Shown here one piece after another: positions 1 through 8,481 of a DNA stretch of 64,000 bases. The DNA lies in assembly GCF_900106845.1 (NCBI RefSeq), contig NZ_LT629850.1, positions 772,257-836,256 on the forward strand, read 5' to 3'. Positions within the stretch are counted from its first letter, which is position 1, and each line of letters begins with the position of its first letter. Below the pieces are notes generated by a model. That model was given only the letters and a program-made list of their open reading frames with translations. It ran no database searches and had not been told where the DNA came from. Position numbers and translations under genes: made by a program. The stretch is from Romboutsia timonensis (GTDB taxonomy: Bacteria > Bacillota > Clostridia > Peptostreptococcales > Peptostreptococcaceae).

Positions 1-39
1 ATGTTTGGAGAAAGGATACCTAACTCTTACACAATATAA
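1..39 (+). CDS. possible C-terminal end of a gene entering from the left
   Basis: The first 13 codons of the window are open and end in TAA at 37-39, reading MFGERIPNSYTI. A reading frame this short has no statistical weight, and the ATG at position 1 has no visible upstream context. It may be the tail of a plus-strand gene or chance. Confidence 0.2.
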   Translation: MFGERIPNSYTI

Positions 40-127
40 ATTTTTTTGAAATTATGGAAAATTTAGTGTATAAATAACTAAATTAAACACATAATAATTG
101 TGTAAAGAATTCCAGTATTAGTATTTC

Positions 128-173
128 TCAAAAATAAAAAAATATTACTGGAATTTGAAATTTCCAGTAATAT
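128..173 (-). terminator. rho-independent terminator of the zinc-finger/DUF2829-like gene
   Basis: On the minus strand the 12-bp inverted repeat ATATTACTGGAA / TTCCAGTAATAT (142-173) is followed by a run of T residues (130-141). It lies just past the stop codon of the minus-strand gene that ends at 193. Confidence 0.8.
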
Positions 174-192
174 AAATTATAAAAAATCTTAT

Positions 193-525
193 TTACACAA
201 ATCTATAGACATTCTCGAATTCTTCCCATACATCATTATTTAACTTAATAAAATACTTAGTACCATCTCTTCTTCTAACATATCCTTCTTCATCCATATA
301 AATATAATGACTTTCATCCCAGTCTACTTTTCTTACCTTATATCCTTCCTTTAATTTAGTTATAGCATCTCCAAATGTCATTTTAGGTTTTTCTACCGGT
401 AATGTTCCTTCATATTTTTCATCATAGTTTTCCTTAAAACATTCAATAGAACAAAATACTAGACCTCTATCAACTAAATGACAATAATTATATTCTAATT
501 CAAATCCACACATACAACATTTCAT
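193..525 (-). CDS. zinc-finger protein with DUF2829 (Thoeris anti-defence Tad2-like) C-terminal domain
   Basis: A 110-residue protein in two parts. Residues 1-31 hold Cys3, Cys4, Cys6, Cys15, Cys25 and Cys29; the string FCSIECF is typical of TRASH/MYM-type treble-clef zinc fingers. Residues 49-105 begin MTFGDAITKLKEGYKVRK and carry W69 and the YIYMDEEGY strand, which is the layout of DUF2829 proteins. That family includes phage Tad2, which sequesters the gcADPR signal of Thoeris defence. No other phage gene is adjacent, so a host role is equally possible. The ribosome site AGGAGG lies just before the ATG. The family call rests on motif resemblance; the anti-defence role is inference and not demonstrated for this zinc-finger fusion. 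Confidence 0.6.
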   Translation of the reverse strand: MKCCMCGFELEYNYCHLVDRGLVFCSIECFKENYDEKYEGTLPVEKPKMTFGDAITKLKEGYKVRKVDWDESHYIYMDEEGYVRRRDGTKYFIKLNNDVWEEFENVYRFV

Positions 526-862
526 AAATGCCTACCTCCTATAAATTAAATTAATCTCATAATATTATCATTTGTATACGCAAGAGATACAAAATACTAT
601 CAAAGTCTAGATTAAAAAGGTTGTTTAATAGGGTAAAAATACCATCACTAATATATATTTTATTATATGTTTTAGGACAAATGTTTGTGTACAAACTGAA
701 TTGATATATATTTATCAATGATTTCCATGTTTTTATAATGGTACATCTTATAAATTAAAATTTGATATAAAAATATATATTTTATTTATAAGGTATGATA
801 AAATATATAATATCATTTTATATTAAAAAGAATTTTTATATTTAAAAACTAAGGAGAATAAT
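526..862. other. gene-free intergenic region between divergent genes
   Basis: About 340 bases of AT-rich sequence between the divergently transcribed zinc-finger gene and the membrane coiled-coil gene. It must hold both promoters. A short hairpin, GTTTG-TGTA-CAAAC, lies near 685-698. No open frame or RNA family is recognisable. Confidence 0.5.
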
Positions 863-1426
863 ATGAGACGAGTAGACTTAATGAGCAAAACTACGACTTT
901 AGTTACTATGCTAAGTATTGTATACGCTCTTATAGACATGAAGATAATATTTTTGGCGCCTATATTAACAATATCTATACCTTATAGATTTATGAAATAT
1001 AAAGAAGAAGGAAAGCATACTGAAAATAGAAAAATATTAAATAACTTATTTTTATTCAACTTAATTGTGTTTATAGGAGTAACAGCTATAACTAATAGGA
1101 TGAGCACAGACATATTTGAGATTATAGTAAATATAATAATCACATTTATTTATTTTAAAGTATTATCTATGATAGATAAGAAAAGGGAAACATTATATAA
1201 TAATCCTCAAATGGTATATGATAAAATAAATGAAAAGATAAATGCATTAGAGATGATGTATGAACAAACTGAAGAAGGTATGAGAAATGCTGAAACAGAA
1301 AAGGCTAGAAATTCAATGGAAGCAAAGTTAAATGCCATAAGATATAAAATAGATGAATTAAAAAGACAATCAGAGCTTATTAAAGCTCAAATAGAATCTA
1401 AAAATAACAATAAAAATATGAACTAA
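863..1426 (+). CDS. membrane protein with C-terminal coiled coil, unknown function
   Basis: A 187-residue protein I do not recognise. Residues 10-45, about 62-80 and about 88-108 are hydrophobic and would make three or four membrane passes. The rest, from about residue 118, is highly charged and helical, with heptad-like spacing around KINEKINALEMMYEQ, and predicts a cytoplasmic coiled coil. The ATG follows AAGGAG with an 8-base gap. The gene stands alone and ends at a bidirectional terminator shared with the convergent neighbour. The layout resembles small envelope scaffolding or stress proteins, but nothing supports a specific role. Confidence 0.65.
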   Translation: MRRVDLMSKTTTLVTMLSIVYALIDMKIIFLAPILTISIPYRFMKYKEEGKHTENRKILNNLFLFNLIVFIGVTAITNRMSTDIFEIIVNIIITFIYFKVLSMIDKKRETLYNNPQMVYDKINEKINALEMMYEQTEEGMRNAETEKARNSMEAKLNAIRYKIDELKRQSELIKAQIESKNNNKNMN

Positions 1427-1450
1427 TAAAAATTTTAGAATCTTTATCTA

Positions 1451-1488
1451 TAAAATGAGGAGTATCTTATAAGATACTCCTCATTTTA
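1451..1488. terminator. perfect bidirectional terminator between convergent genes
   Basis: A 38-base perfect palindrome centred on CTTATAAG, with A/T ends on both sides. It serves the plus-strand membrane protein gene. It also overlaps the last codons of the minus-strand gene ending at 1481. Confidence 0.85.
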
Positions 1489-2479
1489 TAGGTAAAGAAT
1501 TTAAACTTAAATTGTTTTTAGGTGCAAATATTGAAGTTATATTATCAGAAATGTATTGATATCTTATAAATGGTTGATTAGATATATTTTTATCCATTAT
1601 AGGTTTGCTCCAATTCATTCCATAATCACATGATTTACAAATGTACAAATCAAAGTATTCAACCCACTGTATATATATAGTAGAATTTTCTTTTATTATA
1701 CTTGGAAATAAGCACATAACATCTTTACTTATAATAGACTCTTGATTTATTTTCAAAAAATTATTTTCTAAACTGATATTGACATATTTGCAATAATATT
1801 TGTTATCGTGGTTTTCTGAAAATACTATATGATAGTTACTGTTTTCATCTTGTAAAACAGATAAATATATTTTATTCTTATTTGATTTAGTAATTTGAAT
1901 AGGCTTAGACCAAGAACGAGAATTTAAATTAAAGGTAGATACAAATAATTCTTCAAATTTATCGACTAGCTTAAAGTAAAATATAATAGGTCTGTTATTT
2001 GAGTAGGCTACAACGAAGTTACTAAGAATATTATAGTCTATAAAATCTATTGTATTTTTTACATAAATATTATCATCTTCATATATATGAATTAGATTTG
2101 CTAAAAGAGGTATACTTTTGTTTATTGAGTAATATATAGTATGTTTTATATTAGATATGTGTTTTGTATATGGAAACTTTACTATAAAGTTTTTATAATC
2201 ATATTTTATCATAGTATGTTTATCGATATTATCTTCTTCTATATTTAAGTTTAATATTTTTCCTTTTTTATCATTGATGATTCCATAGATATTGTCTTTT
2301 TCATTTGTATCTAGCCATATATCTACAAAGGAATAGTCCCCAGTAAATAAAATTTTAGGTAGTAAAATATCATTTTTATTATTTATTTTAGTTAATACTA
2401 TATCTTTATCTATGTCAAAGTAATATAAGTCGTTGTTATTTTTTTTTATTACTATATTTGTTTTATCTATAAAAGACAT
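1481..2479 (-). CDS. Asp-box (BNR/sialidase-like) repeat protein
   Basis: A 332-residue protein starting at MSFIDKTN, chosen because AGGAGG sits 6-7 bases upstream; an in-frame ATG 20 codons earlier has no such site. There is no signal peptide. The sequence is Asn/Ile/Tyr-rich and made of short beta strands. It contains one textbook Asp-box, SCDYGMNW (residues 283-290, pattern S-x-D-x-G-x-x-W), and a weaker relative, LNSRSWSKPIQIT, suggesting a beta-propeller fold as in BNR-repeat proteins. Catalytic sialidase residues cannot be assigned. It is divergent from the Cys-rich gene, whose start is 180 bases away. A spore- or cell-surface role is inference from the neighbours. Confidence 0.55.
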   Translation of the reverse strand: MSFIDKTNIVIKKNNNDLYYFDIDKDIVLTKINNKNDILLPKILFTGDYSFVDIWLDTNEKDNIYGIINDKKGKILNLNIEEDNIDKHTMIKYDYKNFIVKFPYTKHISNIKHTIYYSINKSIPLLANLIHIYEDDNIYVKNTIDFIDYNILSNFVVAYSNNRPIIFYFKLVDKFEELFVSTFNLNSRSWSKPIQITKSNKNKIYLSVLQDENSNYHIVFSENHDNKYYCKYVNISLENNFLKINQESIISKDVMCLFPSIIKENSTIYIQWVEYFDLYICKSCDYGMNWSKPIMDKNISNQPFIRYQYISDNITSIFAPKNNLSLNSLPIK

Positions 2480-2660
2480 AACTATCCTCCTAAAAATCTT
2501 TATACTAATATTTATATTAAAATATGCAAATTTATACATATATTAGTAAAAATTATTAAATAGAGAATCTAAATTAGTAACATGTATCTTATAAAATCAT
2601 ATATTTTATTAAGAAGAGAATATAATCTTTTCAAAATAAATACAGGAGAGGATAGAAGGC

Positions 2661-3623
2661 ATGAGTGAAATAAAAGACAATAAAGATATAGAAGAAGTTA
2701 AAGAGTCTGAGGCGAGATACAATAAACCTTGTAAACCAGACAATTTATGCTGCACATGCAAAGATGGCCCAACGGTTGTAAAAAATGAAAGCCAATGTAA
2801 AGAACAATGTTGCAAACCAAAAACTGTTAGATGTCCAGATATAAGAGAAGCAAAATGCATACCTGCATTAATAGATAGAATATATGACTATGTACATTTA
2901 GATAATGAACAAACAAGATGTGCTAAAGATAAAACATTTGAAATAATATGGGCAGGTACTAATGATAGAGCTAATTTAATAGGAAAAGATATATGTATAA
3001 AAACTATAACTTTGAAATATGATTGCCTAGGAATAGATGCGGCAGAGATACCAACTGAAATAGGTCTTAATCAGACTATAACACTAGTAAGTGATCTATG
3101 TTCAGCATGTAGAACTTCTGGATGTGAAAATATATATACTGAATATAGTGGAAGTATAACTTGTGGTGAAGGAACTGGTTGTTGTGAAAATGGTAGGGCT
3201 AGAAAAATATGTCAAGCAGATATAACTCCAGATTCTTGTAATTTGTATATTATAGTAGATGGTACTGCAGGATGTATACCTTTTAGAGCTCAATATCTTG
3301 TAGATGGCTTAACTGATAGTGTGATGGGATTAGGATTTAAAGATGTTGATTTCTTTGGTCAAGTATGTTTACCAGATGATAGAAGGAAAGTAAATTTAAG
3401 ATCAATGTTTGATGTTTGTGTATCAGTACCATGTGTAGCACCTAAATCTACTATAGAATTAAACGAAAGTGCAGGCGAATATGAATTTACAGCTAATATA
3501 TTTGCATCACTTTTAGTAACTGAAAAATTATACGTAGTAGTTAAAGATGAAGTTGCAGTTTATACAACACCTAACACATTAGTAGCTACTAATGGAGGGT
3601 TTACATCAAACTGTGAAGCATAA
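2661..3623 (+). CDS. cysteine-rich protein, possible spore coat/exosporium component
   Basis: A 320-residue protein with 25 cysteines, unusually many for this genome. They cluster in the N-terminal 60 residues (DNLCCTC, CKEQCC) and at residues 150-195 (SACRTSGC, TGCCENG). The rest is beta-rich and ends with a Val/Thr-rich strand region. There is no signal peptide or membrane segment, so it is not exported by the usual route. Cys-rich cytoplasmic proteins of this size in clostridia are often spore coat or exosporium proteins cross-linked by disulfides; that is analogy, not homology I can show. GGAGAGG lies 10 bases before the ATG. A terminator follows. Confidence 0.55.
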   Translation: MSEIKDNKDIEEVKESEARYNKPCKPDNLCCTCKDGPTVVKNESQCKEQCCKPKTVRCPDIREAKCIPALIDRIYDYVHLDNEQTRCAKDKTFEIIWAGTNDRANLIGKDICIKTITLKYDCLGIDAAEIPTEIGLNQTITLVSDLCSACRTSGCENIYTEYSGSITCGEGTGCCENGRARKICQADITPDSCNLYIIVDGTAGCIPFRAQYLVDGLTDSVMGLGFKDVDFFGQVCLPDDRRKVNLRSMFDVCVSVPCVAPKSTIELNESAGEYEFTANIFASLLVTEKLYVVVKDEVAVYTTPNTLVATNGGFTSNCEA

Positions 3624-3641
3624 TGATAATATGTAGGTATA

Positions 3642-3672
3642 AGGCTCATTAAAAAATGAGCCTTATATTTAT
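3642..3672 (+). terminator. terminator after the Cys-rich gene
   Basis: Inverted repeat AAGGCTCAT / ATGAGCCTT (3642-3665) with a six-base loop, followed by T-rich sequence. Confidence 0.75.
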
Positions 3673-3753
3673 GTAATAAAATAGCATTAATAAACATATA
3701 TATAATGAGGATAATTTTAGCTATAAAAGTTAGTTGTAAAGGAGTGTGTATAA

Positions 3754-5358
3754 ATGCAGAGAAATTACAATAATAGATCAATAGAAAAGATACTTAATAC
3801 TATTAAAGAATTAGTAGATATATCTTCAAATAAGGAGAAAATTTCTGTTGATTTAGAAATTACAACTACAGATGGATACACTAATAAAATACAAATAAAT
3901 AAAGAGAATAATAGCAACTTAGCAATTAAAAAGAACATAATAATGAATGATAACGTAGCAATATCAATGGATAATATAACTAAAGTTAAGATATTAAATA
4001 ACAATGACAATCCTAATTTTAAGAAATTATTAATAAAAGAGATACAAGATAGTACTATAGATGAAGAAAATAACTATAGATATGATCCTAATACTGGATA
4101 TTCTAGAGCTTTTTCAAATAAACTAAAAGACAAAAATATTGAGGATTACATAAGACGAAATTATAAAGATATAAAAAACATAAATTATTATGCAATAAAA
4201 AATGACAACCAAATAAATAGTATAGAAAATATAAAAAGTGAAGAGGTTCTAAAATATAATACAGATTTAGATGTAAATACTAAAAAATCATTAGAAAATA
4301 TAGAGTTAGGTAAAAATAAAAAAAGCGTAGTAGAAAATATAACAAGTGAAAAAAAGAATGTAGTAAAAGATGTAAAAATAGAAAAGAAAAAAGTATTAAC
4401 TTCTAATTGCGAAGAGGTTGAAGTTTCAAGACCTATAAAAACTAATAAAATAGGTGTATTGTCTAATATTAATACAAAAAATTGTAATGTAGTTACAAAT
4501 CAATCAAAAACAAAGGTTGTAAAGGAATTAAATCCAAATAAATCAACATCAGTTATAGATGTAAAGCCTACTTATGTAGATAATGTAATAAAAAATATAG
4601 ATATAAATCAACAAATAATAAAGCCAAAGACTGTAGAATTAATGATTATAGGACCTATGAATAATTATTTAAATAATGAAGAAATAAAAGATAAGCCTTT
4701 AAGAATGGATCCAACAGGGGATGGTTTTATAGGAGTTGTATTAGATGATGGAACATTTGAACCGCTTAAAGTAAGTTTAGAAACATTTACTATAATTCCT
4801 AATGAAGCTAAAAATATATTAGCTAATATTGAAAGTGAAAATATAGAAAATAAGGTAATTAATAATATTAATATAGAAAAAGATGAATTTGTAAACTCAA
4901 TAAATGTTGCCTATGATAATAGTGTATCAAAATATAAAGAGGAATATATAAAACCACTAAATGATATTTTAAAAACAACAAAAACAATTGTAAATAATAT
5001 AATTAATGAAGAAGATACTATTTCGGTAGTTACAAAGCAAGGAAGCGAATATATAAACAATATAAAAGATATTAAACATGATATTGTGTCAAATATATCA
5101 GGGATAGAAACTACTGAAGTTATTGAATCTATAGATATCTTAAAAGATTATGGAGAAGTTGTAGATGATGTTAAATTAAATAAAGATTGTGTAAATGCCG
5201 TAAATGACATATATGTTACAGAACAGAAATTTGCAAGTTGCATTAATGAAAAGATAAAAGGAAATTTAGAGTTTGTAAGAAACGGAATTATGTTGATTAA
5301 CGATGATGGAGAATTAACTATCTATTCTACAAATAAAATAAGTTCTATAAATAAGTAA
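3754..5358 (+). CDS. large Asn/Lys-rich protein, possibly spore-associated
   Basis: A 534-residue protein with no recognised domain. It is rich in Asn, Ile, Lys and Val and contains almost no Cys, in contrast to its upstream neighbour. The N-terminal 80 residues (IEKILNTIKELVDISS and a following beta segment) and a central segment at about 295-345 (MIIGPMNNYLNNEEIKDKPL, then DPTGDGFIGVVLDDG) look folded. The stretches between are low-complexity and probably extended. It lacks a signal peptide and membrane helices. The ribosome site AAAGGAG precedes the ATG. It is read in the same direction as the Cys-rich gene but behind that gene's terminator. I do not know its function. Confidence 0.5.
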   Translation: MQRNYNNRSIEKILNTIKELVDISSNKEKISVDLEITTTDGYTNKIQINKENNSNLAIKKNIIMNDNVAISMDNITKVKILNNNDNPNFKKLLIKEIQDSTIDEENNYRYDPNTGYSRAFSNKLKDKNIEDYIRRNYKDIKNINYYAIKNDNQINSIENIKSEEVLKYNTDLDVNTKKSLENIELGKNKKSVVENITSEKKNVVKDVKIEKKKVLTSNCEEVEVSRPIKTNKIGVLSNINTKNCNVVTNQSKTKVVKELNPNKSTSVIDVKPTYVDNVIKNIDINQQIIKPKTVELMIIGPMNNYLNNEEIKDKPLRMDPTGDGFIGVVLDDGTFEPLKVSLETFTIIPNEAKNILANIESENIENKVINNINIEKDEFVNSINVAYDNSVSKYKEEYIKPLNDILKTTKTIVNNIINEEDTISVVTKQGSEYINNIKDIKHDIVSNISGIETTEVIESIDILKDYGEVVDDVKLNKDCVNAVNDIYVTEQKFASCINEKIKGNLEFVRNGIMLINDDGELTIYSTNKISSINK

Positions 5359-5376
5359 TTAAAAATATTATAATAA

Positions 5377-5406
5377 GGGCATCATAAATATTTGATGTCT
5401 TTTTTT
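5377..5406 (+). terminator. terminator after the Asn-rich gene
   Basis: Hairpin GGCATCA / TGATGTC with a short A/T loop followed by seven T residues. Confidence 0.8.
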
Positions 5407-5462
5407 GTTATAAATAAATAGTTATATGTACATAATTTTAATAAAAATAGGAGGTGTATATT

Positions 5463-6746
5463 ATGGCGCATATAACGGCTAAAAATGCTTATAAAAGCCT
5501 AGAAGAAAGAATAAATAAATTTCCACAAGGAGCTCCTCCTTCGAAAACTTTGTATCAAATTTTAAGTATATTATTTACAGAAGAAGAAGCAAGGTTAGTA
5601 GCTAAGCTTCCTATAAAAGCTTTTAGGTTAAAAAATGCAGCAAATATTTGGAATGTAAGTCAAAGTGAAGCATATAAAATATTAGATAATTTAGCTAAAA
5701 AAGCTTTGATACTTGATTTAGAAGATAATAAGGGGAAAAAATACATATTACCTCCTCCAATGGCTGGTTTTTTTGAGTTTTCAATGATGAGAACTAGACA
5801 GGACATAGATCAAAAACTTTTAGCAGAGCTTTATTATCAATATATAAATGAAGAAGAAGATTTTATAAAAGAACTATTCTATTCAACAGATACTAAGCTA
5901 GGAAGAGTATATGTTCAAGAAGAAGTATTAACTAATGAAAATGAAGTTACAATACTAGACTATGAAAGAGCAACGCATATAATAGAAGAATCAAAACATA
6001 TCGGTATAAGTATGTGTTACTGTAGACATAGAATGAGTCACGTAGGAAAATCATGTGATGCTCCTATGGATATATGTATGACTTTTAACAATACAGCAAA
6101 CTCTTTAATAAATAATAATTTTGCAAGAAGAGTAGATGCATCGGAGTGTAAAGAACTTCTTCACCAGGCTTATGAACACAACTTAGTTCAATGTGGAGAA
6201 AATGTAAGAAGTGGAGTAACATTTATATGTAATTGTTGCGGATGTTGTTGTGAAGCATTAGTAGCAGCAAAACGATTTGGAAATATGAATCCAGTTCAGA
6301 CAACTAGTTTTATACCACAGATAAATTATGACTCTTGTATAAACTGTGGTAAGTGTATAAAGGTTTGTCCAATAGATGCTATAAGTAAATCAGTTGAAAA
6401 TAACAAAGAAGTTGTAAAAATCGATGATGATAGATGTTTAGGGTGTGGAGTGTGCGTTAGAAATTGCCATAAAAAAAGCATTACACTTAGAAAACGTAAG
6501 GAAAAAATAATAACACCAGCAAATTCTGTTCATAGAGCAGTATTAATGGCTATTGAAAAAGGTCAGCTACAAAATCTTATATTTGATAATGAAGCTTTAA
6601 CTAGCCATAGAGCTATGGGTGCAGTTTTATCTAGTATATTAAGTTTAGAACCAGCTAAAAGAGCCTTAGCTAATGAACAATTAAAGTCAACATATTTAGA
6701 TAGACTACTTAGTATAAAAAAACCTGAACGAAAAAAGTCAAATTAA
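5463..6746 (+). CDS. HTH-ferredoxin protein: winged helix, extra Cys clusters and two [4Fe-4S] ferredoxin motifs
   Basis: A 427-residue protein. The ATG at 5463 is preferred over the in-frame GTG at 5454, because AGGAGG ends at that GTG. Residues about 35-95 look like a winged helix-turn-helix (NVSQSEAYKILDNL). Residues 184-206 hold CYC...C...C, and residues 256-263 read CNCCGCCC. Residues 292-302 (CINCGKCIKVCP) and 325-335 (CLGCGVCVRNC) are two classical [4Fe-4S] ferredoxin motifs. The protein probably binds two to four clusters and may pass electrons or sense redox state. The LUD-domain gene follows by 57 bases with no terminator, so the two are probably an operon. The exact substrate or regulon is unknown. 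Confidence 0.75.
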   Translation: MAHITAKNAYKSLEERINKFPQGAPPSKTLYQILSILFTEEEARLVAKLPIKAFRLKNAANIWNVSQSEAYKILDNLAKKALILDLEDNKGKKYILPPPMAGFFEFSMMRTRQDIDQKLLAELYYQYINEEEDFIKELFYSTDTKLGRVYVQEEVLTNENEVTILDYERATHIIEESKHIGISMCYCRHRMSHVGKSCDAPMDICMTFNNTANSLINNNFARRVDASECKELLHQAYEHNLVQCGENVRSGVTFICNCCGCCCEALVAAKRFGNMNPVQTTSFIPQINYDSCINCGKCIKVCPIDAISKSVENNKEVVKIDDDRCLGCGVCVRNCHKKSITLRKRKEKIITPANSVHRAVLMAIEKGQLQNLIFDNEALTSHRAMGAVLSSILSLEPAKRALANEQLKSTYLDRLLSIKKPERKKSN

Positions 6747-6802
6747 TTGAAATGATATGATATTATAATAATATGAAAATATGTTAAGGTGGGAGAATAT
6801 TT

Positions 6803-7444
6803 ATGGATAAGTATGTAGCTTGGGTAAATGAAACTAAAATAAAAAATACAATAAAATCATTAGAAAATAATAATATGAAGGGTTATATTGCAAATAATAA
6901 AGATGAACTTATTAAAATAATAGATGAACTTACAAATGAAGGGGATACTGTTAGTTGTGGAGGATCTATGACATTATTTGAAGCAGGTGTTATAGATTAT
7001 TTAAGAAGTAAAAGATTTAATTTTCTAGATAGATATGAAGAAAATCTAACTAAGGATGATTTAAAAGAGTTATACAGAAAGACTTTTAGTGCAGATGTAT
7101 TTTTTACTAGTACTAATGCTATAACAGAAGATGGAGAATTATATAATGTAGATGGAAATGGAAATAGGGTAGCAGCCATGCTTTATGGACCAGACAAAGT
7201 TATAGTAGTAGTTGGAGTTAATAAAATAGTAAAAAATATCAATGAAGCTGTAGAGCGTAATAAAAGTATGTGTGCTCCTGCTAATGCTAAAAGACTAGAT
7301 ACTAATACACCATGTAAAATAAAAGGATATTGTATGGATTGTAGTAGTACAGATAGAATATGCTGTGAGTATACAGTTATAAAAAGACAAAGAACTGCAA
7401 ATAGAATTCATGTAATATTTTTAAATGAAAATCTTGGTTATTAA
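6803..7444 (+). CDS. LUD domain protein (LutC/YkgG-like, DUF162)
   Basis: A 213-residue cytoplasmic protein of the LUD family. The family hallmark is visible: a beta-alpha region with VSCGGSMTLFEAGVIDYL, then FFTSTNAITEDGELYNVDGNGNRVAAMLYGP, quoted here only in outline. LUD proteins such as LutB/LutC take part in iron-sulfur-dependent oxidation of lactate or related organic acids. Here the C-terminus (about 155-190) carries five or six cysteines, which may hold a metal. It follows the HTH-ferredoxin gene and ends at a strong terminator, so the pair probably works together in an electron-transfer reaction. The substrate cannot be read from sequence. Confidence 0.8.
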   Translation: MDKYVAWVNETKIKNTIKSLENNNMKGYIANNKDELIKIIDELTNEGDTVSCGGSMTLFEAGVIDYLRSKRFNFLDRYEENLTKDDLKELYRKTFSADVFFTSTNAITEDGELYNVDGNGNRVAAMLYGPDKVIVVVGVNKIVKNINEAVERNKSMCAPANAKRLDTNTPCKIKGYCMDCSSTDRICCEYTVIKRQRTANRIHVIFLNENLGY

Positions 7445-7450
7445 TAAAAT

Positions 7451-7484
7451 AAAGGATATACTAAAATAAAGGTATATCCTTTTA
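7451..7484 (+). terminator. terminator of the ferredoxin-LUD operon
   Basis: Stem AAGGATATAC / GTATATCCTT with a ten-base loop followed by T residues. Confidence 0.8.
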
Positions 7485-7528
7485 TACATCTAATATATAT
7501 CATAAAGGTTAAGTTTTAAGGAGGTTTC

Positions 7529-8422
7529 ATGAGAAAAGCAAAACTTATATACAACCCAAATTCAGGTGAAAAATCCATAGTAAATAGTTTAGATTTTATA
7601 ATAAGTATATATCAAAAAAATAACATTACACTTATACCATATAGAATAGACAAAAATGAGTGTATAGATAAAGCCTTTTTAGATATAGATGATACATATG
7701 AGCATTTAATAATAGCAGGTGGAGATGGAACAATAGATATAATAATAAATGCTATGAAAAATTTAAATATAAACCTACCAGTTGGAATACTTCCTGTTGG
7801 TACAGCTAATGATTTTGCGCACTCTCTTGGATTAGAATTTGATATAAAAAAAGCAGTAGATAATATTATAAATTCTAATCCAAGAAATTTTGATATAGGA
7901 AAAATAAATGATAAGTATTTTATAAATGTAGCAAGTGCAGGTATGTTTACGGATGTATCTCAAAAAATAAATCCTGATTTTAAAAATTATATGGGAAAAG
8001 TAGCATATTATATAGCTGGGATAGAGGAAACGCTTCATCTTAGAGCGTTTAATATAAAAGTAAAATCTGATGAAGTAGAGTATAAAGGAAATATGTATCT
8101 TATGTTAGTTTTTAATGGAAAAACTGCAGGTAATTTAAATTTAGCATATAAAGCAAAACTAGATGATGGATATTTAGATGTAATTATTTTTAAAGATATG
8201 CCAATTCCAAAATCTATACCAGTATTTATAAATGTATTAAAGGGAGAACATTTAGATAATTTAAATGAGGATGATATATTATACTTTAAAACTAAGGAAA
8301 TATATATTGAATGTGAGGATGGATTAACTACAGATATTGATGGTGAAAAGGGTCCAGATTTTCCATTAGATATAAAATGTATAGAAGGTGGATTAGAAAT
8401 ATTAGGTGTGGATTATAGTTAA
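7529..8422 (+). CDS. diacylglycerol kinase-type lipid kinase (YegS/BmrU family)
   Basis: A 297-residue protein of the usual length for YegS/DgkB-like lipid kinases. The nucleotide-binding glycine motif AGGDGT is at residues 63-68, and the second family motif LPVGTANDFAHSLGL lies near residue 90. YNPNSG at residues 8-13 is the conserved first strand. Such enzymes phosphorylate diacylglycerol or related lipids with ATP at the inner face of the membrane, recycling lipid left by polymer synthesis. The ATG follows AAGGAGG. It is monocistronic and convergent with glnS. The family is sure; the lipid substrate is not. Confidence 0.9.
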   Translation: MRKAKLIYNPNSGEKSIVNSLDFIISIYQKNNITLIPYRIDKNECIDKAFLDIDDTYEHLIIAGGDGTIDIIINAMKNLNINLPVGILPVGTANDFAHSLGLEFDIKKAVDNIINSNPRNFDIGKINDKYFINVASAGMFTDVSQKINPDFKNYMGKVAYYIAGIEETLHLRAFNIKVKSDEVEYKGNMYLMLVFNGKTAGNLNLAYKAKLDDGYLDVIIFKDMPIPKSIPVFINVLKGEHLDNLNEDDILYFKTKEIYIECEDGLTTDIDGEKGPDFPLDIKCIEGGLEILGVDYS

Positions 8423-8434
8423 ATTAAATAAAAG

Positions 8435-8470
8435 AAAAAACCTACTAAAATATTAATTAGTAGGTTTTTA
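8435..8470. terminator. bidirectional terminator between the lipid kinase gene and glnS
   Basis: Stem AAAAACCTACTAA / TTAGTAGGTTTTT with A tract and T tract on either side, suited to both convergent genes. Confidence 0.85.
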
Positions 8471-8481
8471 TATATTAAATA

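Noticed and set aside
2580-2606. Sigma-K-like promoter (AC, 16 bases, CATATATTTTA) before the Cys-rich gene, and CATATTTTA on the minus strand before the Asp-box gene
   Set aside because: Spacing or the last bases do not fit the AC-N16/17-CATANNNTA rule in both cases, and matches are frequent in such AT-rich DNA.
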